Assembly: GCA_018267435.1 (NCBI GenBank)
Contig: JAFDYM010000542.1
Location: forward strand, 1 to 9,101
Direction: 5' to 3'
Length of the DNA stretch: 9,101 bases
Source of the DNA: Bacteroidota bacterium
GTDB lineage: Bacteria > Bacteroidota > Bacteroidia > Chitinophagales > LD1
The number at the start of each line of letters is the position of its first letter. Positions within the stretch are counted from its first letter, which is position 1. Position numbers and translations under genes: made by a program. A model generated the notes under the pieces. The model had not been told where the DNA came from, made no database searches, and saw nothing but the letters and a program-made list of their open reading frames with translations. Below are positions 6,548 through 9,101 of the stretch, in pieces.

Positions 6548-7807
6548 TTAGTTTATTTTTTGGATGAAGAGGGTGGCATATATCTCGTCCTCGCCTGAGT
6601 TGAGGGGAGCCCCTGCTGAATAATTGGAAGTACCTGCGGGGAAAATGGAATAGTCTATGAACTGTTGCAGTACAACCGTCGTAGCAGTAGCCACTGTAAA
6701 CGTCCCTTCCAAAGTTTGCGCATAGGGTTCGGTAAGCACCGCGCCGTTGAGATTTTGTCGGTAGGCACTCAGCTTGTTCCCTTTACCCAGTACGAGGGTA
6801 GCGTTAGTGCTGGTATTGCGTAGCCGAAGATTGGCGGTGGCGTTTAAAATAGCATAGTTATAGGTTGTATTATAAGGCACATGGAAAGCCCAGCCGCTTG
6901 TTGCACGGACATAATAGGTGCCGGGCTGCAAGGTGATGGTATTGCCGGTGCGGGTTATGGCCGAACCTGCCAATGATTCGTTGCTGTTTAACTGGCGCAC
7001 AGACCACGTGGAATCGCTAAGTGTCGTAGCAGGGTTGATACCCGAAGGTAACCGCTCGCTGAATACGGCATAGTCGGACCAGGCACTGTTGCCGGAGGCT
7101 CCCGTTGGGCCCGTTGCACCTGTAGCTCCGTTCAAGCCCGTTGCGCCTGCGATACCCGCCGCTCCCGTAGCCCCGGTCATGCCAACAATACCGGTAGCTC
7201 CCGTTGCACCTGTTGCGCCCGTCGGGCCGGTTGCACCACCACCGCTACCCACAGGACCTGTCGGGCCTGTAGGGCCTGTTATACCGGTTGCTCCCGTGCT
7301 ACCAGTACCACCAGTAGCCCCAGTATTCCCTGTTGCGCCGGCAGTGCCAGTTGGGCCTGTTGGACCGGTATGGCCTGCACCGCCGCCACCGGAGCCTGAT
7401 GATTTGGCATATAGAGCATAGGGTACGCTTAGCAGTTGCTGCGTACCCATATCTGCAAAGCTGTTCCCGCCGTCAACATCCAGTTCTATTTGCAGGTAAC
7501 AGTTGCCCAGTGCCCAGTTGATCAGGCTGAAGTTGCCTGCTACCACCGTACCGTTGCCGATGGCAAAGGTTGATAGCCCGAATTCGTTGGTCGTATCAAG
7601 GTGGGTTTCCCGGTAGACTATGTTTCCGGAAATACCTCCCTGGCGTATAGTCGTTCTAAAATTTACCGATTGGTTGGCAACTATCTGCCCGCTTGCATTG
7701 CGTACTATGGCCTGGTAGTTGAATGCATGGGGTACTTGTGCGTATAGTTTAAGGCTGAATAGGAGGATGGCTATACAAAGCCAAAGTGGGAAGTGGTTCT
7801 TTTTCAT
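6548..7807 (-). CDS. Exported collagen-like repeat protein with jelly-roll-like C-terminus
   Basis: The start is ATG at 7807 (MKKNHFPLWLCIAILLFSLKLYAQ, a signal peptide), giving 419 residues; an ATG six codons earlier (7825) is less natural. Residues about 25-135 form a beta domain common at the N-terminus of Bacteroidota surface proteins (FNYQAIVRNASGQIV...VNFRTTI, IQLELDVDGG-like strands, MGTQQLLSVPYALYAKS). A glycine linker leads into Gly-X-Thr collagen-type repeats (about 145-240) that would form a triple helix. The last 180 residues (GTYYVRATSGWAF, NLRLRNTSTNATLVLG, LEGTFTVATATTVVLQQF, EIYATLFIQKI) resemble a C1q/TNF-like jelly roll, often the trimerising head of bacterial collagen-like proteins and phage fibres. 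There is no T9SS tail. A fibre- or adhesin-like role is inferred. It is the first gene of a leftward unit with the T9SS client; a hairpin-rich leader lies upstream. Confidence 0.85.
   Translation of the reverse strand: MKKNHFPLWLCIAILLFSLKLYAQVPHAFNYQAIVRNASGQIVANQSVNFRTTIRQGGISGNIVYRETHLDTTNEFGLSTFAIGNGTVVAGNFSLINWALGNCYLQIELDVDGGNSFADMGTQQLLSVPYALYAKSSGSGGGGAGHTGPTGPTGTAGATGNTGATGGTGSTGATGITGPTGPTGPVGSGGGATGPTGATGATGATGIVGMTGATGAAGIAGATGLNGATGATGPTGASGNSAWSDYAVFSERLPSGINPATTLSDSTWSVRQLNSNESLAGSAITRTGNTITLQPGTYYVRATSGWAFHVPYNTTYNYAILNATANLRLRNTSTNATLVLGKGNKLSAYRQNLNGAVLTEPYAQTLEGTFTVATATTVVLQQFIDYSIFPAGTSNYSAGAPLNSGEDEIYATLFIQKIN
7088..7375 (-). repeat. Collagen-type Gly-X-Thr repeat tract
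   Basis: About 32 near-perfect Gly-X-Y triplets, dominated by GATG and GPTG, are coded here as 9-bp-like DNA repeats (for example GGGCCTGTC/GGGCCTGTA on the complementary strand around 7261-7275). The register is broken once by GPVGSGGGATG near the middle. Such tracts commonly gain and lose units by slippage, so copy number may vary between strains and assemblies. The opposite strand shows a long spurious proline/valine/alanine-rich frame, which is only a shadow of the repeat. Confidence 0.85.
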
Positions 7808-7861
7808 AAGAGTGGTTTTTACCACAGAAAAAGAGAAGGGTGCCTGAACTCATTATCTAAC

Positions 7862-7973
7862 CAGACCGGGTACCGCGAAGCACCACAACCGAAAAGAATA
7901 ATGAGGAAGCACCCCGAATGGGGCGTTCCCTGCATATTCTCCCGGTTGTATTGAAATTCGCGGTTTCGGTCTG
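7862..7973 (-). ncRNA. Nested-hairpin structured element, candidate 5' leader RNA
   Basis: The two halves pair through successive stems: CAGACCG 7862-7868 with 7967-7973, ACCGCGAA 7872-7879 with 7957-7964, ACAACCG 7885-7891 with 7943-7949, AGAATA 7895-7900 with 7935-7940, an AGG-AA stem with one bulge (7904-7908 with 7926-7931), and CCCC 7912-7915 with GGGG 7920-7923 closing a four-base loop. Small internal loops separate the stems. It begins 55 bp upstream of the collagen-like start, so on the minus strand it would sit in that gene's mRNA leader. It matches no riboswitch I recognise. A separate small RNA, a DNA-level element or a mobile-element remnant are alternatives; the strand is assigned by context only. 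Confidence 0.55.
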
Positions 7974-8033
7974 AGAGAAACACAGCTAACGCTGTTATTT
8001 AGTAAGAGGTTTAGTTGTCCCTTGTCTTAGTCG

Positions 8034-8305
8034 ATAGTATTGTTTTTTGTTTCAGGTACGAATGTAGGATATCGCTTTTAGTTTACATAATGTATAGTTA
8101 GGCATTGTCCAGCTGCGGAAAAAATACTCTATCTTATAGTTTTTGGAACTATACGCGCTTGACTATACGTAGAGCATTTTGACTATACACACGCGCCCTT
8201 ATCACTATCGGAAATACTGCAAAATAACTCCCGCTTGTGTTTATCCATGTGCATAGTCTGCTTTATAGTTTACCTCATTCGATTATTAATAAATTTATTA
8301 ACTAT
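8034..8305. repeat. ACTAT/ATAGT pentamer cluster in the hsdR control region
   Basis: Ten copies of ACTAT or its complement start at 8034, 8094, 8136, 8148, 8162, 8182, 8204, 8253, 8265 and 8301. TTGACTATAC occurs twice exactly 20 bp apart (8159 and 8179). The same pentamer cluster lies at 3211-3538. Otherwise the gene-free stretch 7974-8380 shows no coding frame, tRNA or recognisable promoter. Two copies at 8148-8152 and 8162-8166 flank CGCG, a pairing also seen at 3351 and 3385. Its function is unknown. Confidence 0.7.
8286..8301. repeat. 16-bp AT palindrome, copy of the 2806-2823 element
   Basis: TTAATAAATTTATTAA is a perfect palindrome sharing its 16 central bases with the palindrome at 2806-2823. 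It lies at the right edge of the second ACTAT cluster and overlaps the last ACTAT by one base. A shared DNA-binding protein is possible; AT-rich palindromes also arise by chance in such DNA. Confidence 0.6.
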
Positions 8306-8380
8306 ACTGCCTACCGATGTTAACGTATATATGGTCATATCACACGCATTTTATCCATCGGAAACTTTAATCCATTTACC

Positions 8381-8402
8381 TTGAATTAGTCCTTTAATTC
8401 AA
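8381..8402. repeat. Small inverted repeat upstream of hsdR
   Basis: TTGAATTA and TAATTCAA are exact complements separated by GTCCTT. The element ends 7 bp before the larger inverted repeat at 8410-8461, so the two form a double hairpin ahead of the restriction gene. No T-tract follows it. Confidence 0.6.
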
Positions 8403-8409
8403 ATTAATA

Positions 8410-8461
8410 CCGATAGATAGCAATCAATTCCGATTTACTGCGATTGATTGCTATCTATCGG
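8410..8461. promoter_or_regulatory. Perfect 19-bp inverted repeat upstream of hsdR
   Basis: CCGATAGATAGCAATCAAT (8410-8428) is exactly complementary to 8443-8461, with a 14-base centre. Each arm carries internal doublets (GATAGATA, CAATCAAT). It lies 127 bp before the hsdR start. No T-run follows on either strand, so it is not a standard terminator; an operator, or a leader hairpin if transcription starts upstream, is more likely. The stretch 8462-8588 between it and the start holds no feature I can support. Confidence 0.75.
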
Positions 8462-8588
8462 CCAAGTTGATTGGAAACGTGCGGTGCACATCCCTGTAAC
8501 ACTTTATCATTGATGCGCAAAGTCTGTTAGAGCTACTTACTTTCTTAACTAATTCAACATATTCGCATTAATATTGAGCATTAGCAGT

Positions 8589-9101
8589 ATGGAGACACTT
8601 AACGAACCACAGGTTGAATATGGCTTCATTGGTCAACTGACCGACTTGAAGTACGTGTACAGAAGCGATATACGCGACCGAAAAGCGCTGGAACTTAACT
8701 TTAGAAAGAAGTTCGAGGCACTTAACCGCGTTAACCTCACCGATGCCGAATTTGCGCGCCTGCGCGATGAGATAGTAAACCCCGATGTATTCGCAGCGTC
8801 TAAGTTTCTGCGCCAGAAGAACACCTTTATGCGCGAGGACAACACCCCATTGCAATATACGTTGGTGAATATAAAGGACTGGTGCAAAAACGATTTTGAG
8901 GTAATAAACCAGCTGCGGATGAATACTGAAAACAGTAACCACCGCTACGATGTAATACTACTTATAAATGGTATACCTGTTGTACAAATAGAACTAAAGA
9001 CCTTGCAAATAAGCCCGCGCAGGGCCATGCAACAGATAGTTGATTACAAGAACGACCCTGGCAATGGCTACACAAATTCGCTATTATGCTTTATACAGTT
9101 G
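8589..9101 (+). CDS. hsdR: Type I restriction enzyme R subunit, N-terminal part (runs off right edge)
   Basis: The frame runs from ATG at 8589 to the edge without a stop (171 residues; full HsdR proteins are about 800-1100). HsdR cuts DNA and drives ATP-dependent translocation in the type I restriction-modification complex with HsdM and HsdS. Seen here is the N-terminal nuclease domain: VEYGFIGQLTDLKYVYRSDIRD (about 9-30), then the PD-ExK core with D121 (HRYDVILLI), E135 and K137 (VVQIELK), and the QxxxY motif at Q149-Y153. All expected catalytic residues are present, so this end looks intact. The helicase motor and any hsdM/hsdS would lie beyond the window. The upstream region holds two hairpin-forming repeats and an ACTAT cluster, suggesting regulated expression. 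The start has no obvious Shine-Dalgarno, as is usual in this phylum. Confidence 0.9.
   Translation, partial: METLNEPQVEYGFIGQLTDLKYVYRSDIRDRKALELNFRKKFEALNRVNLTDAEFARLRDEIVNPDVFAASKFLRQKNTFMREDNTPLQYTLVNIKDWCKNDFEVINQLRMNTENSNHRYDVILLINGIPVVQIELKTLQISPRRAMQQIVDYKNDPGNGYTNSLLCFIQL

Noticed and set aside
7089..7421. 110-residue plus-strand frame rich in PVGPVAPVAP
   Set aside because: It is the antisense shadow of the collagen-type repeat; GC-rich triplet repeats leave all frames open.
7808..7826. Inverted repeat GTGGT-tttt-ACCAC next to the collagen-like start
   Set aside because: Arms are only five bases and overlap an alternative start; no regulatory claim can be supported.
7862..7973. Integron attC site or TPP riboswitch as explanation of the nested hairpin
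   Set aside because: The attC core sites (RYYYAAC/GTTRRRY) and the TPP CUGAGA core are absent, and no integrase is nearby.
7976..8000. Possible terminator ACAGC-taac-GCTGT
   Set aside because: A five-base stem without a T-run on either strand is too weak to call.
8568..8942. 124-residue minus-strand frame
   Set aside because: It lies opposite the hsdR start, whose plus-strand frame carries the PD-ExK residues; the antisense product resembles nothing.

Overview
The window looks like Bacteroidota DNA, probably a Chitinophagia/Sphingobacteria-type genome. The evidence is a type A type-IX-secretion (T9SS) sorting tail on a large exported protein, Bacteroidota-style surface proteins, and starts preceded by A-rich leaders rather than Shine-Dalgarno sites. 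Genus cannot be judged from this sequence.

Left part (1-2373): mosaic, AT-rich and defence-flavoured. On the minus strand, running off the left edge, is the N-terminal 465 residues of a P-loop ATPase. Its N-terminus resembles the EVE/PUA-like base-sensing module of McrB-type restriction proteins, and its ATPase has a Walker A and an ABC-type signature. Divergent from it is a truncated DUF488 gene, fused out of frame to the C-terminal third of a serine recombinase. The relic ends at a minus-strand hairpin-plus-T-tract terminator and a fragment matching the T-loop-to-CCA end of a tRNA gene. This looks like an old integration or deletion scar.

Middle part (2376-7807, all minus strand): envelope and surface genes, visibly richer in G+C from about 3590 on. 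In transcription order they are: a collagen-like exported protein with a jelly-roll-like C-terminus; a 979-residue secreted T9SS client 18 bp downstream, probably in the same operon; then, after a 317-bp gap, an LprI/DUF1311-like small secreted protein; and an unrecognised 115-residue protein. Upstream of the collagen-like gene lies a 112-nt sequence that folds into a long nested hairpin, a good candidate for a structured 5' leader or small RNA.

Right part (7808-9101): a gene-free control region of about 780 bp, then the N-terminal 171 residues of a type I restriction enzyme R subunit on the plus strand, with its PD-ExK nuclease residues in place. The control region holds the nested hairpin, a dense cluster of ACTAT/ATAGT pentamers, an AT-rich palindrome and two strong inverted repeats. 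The 3211-3538 region carries the same pentamer cluster, so the two gene-poor stretches appear to share a repeated motif.

Overall the window is an accessory or island region: surface or adhesion genes between two restriction/defence-type genes, with integration scars on the left. The candidates for something undescribed are the EVE-like/ATPase fusion, the nested-hairpin leader and the ACTAT repeat clusters.
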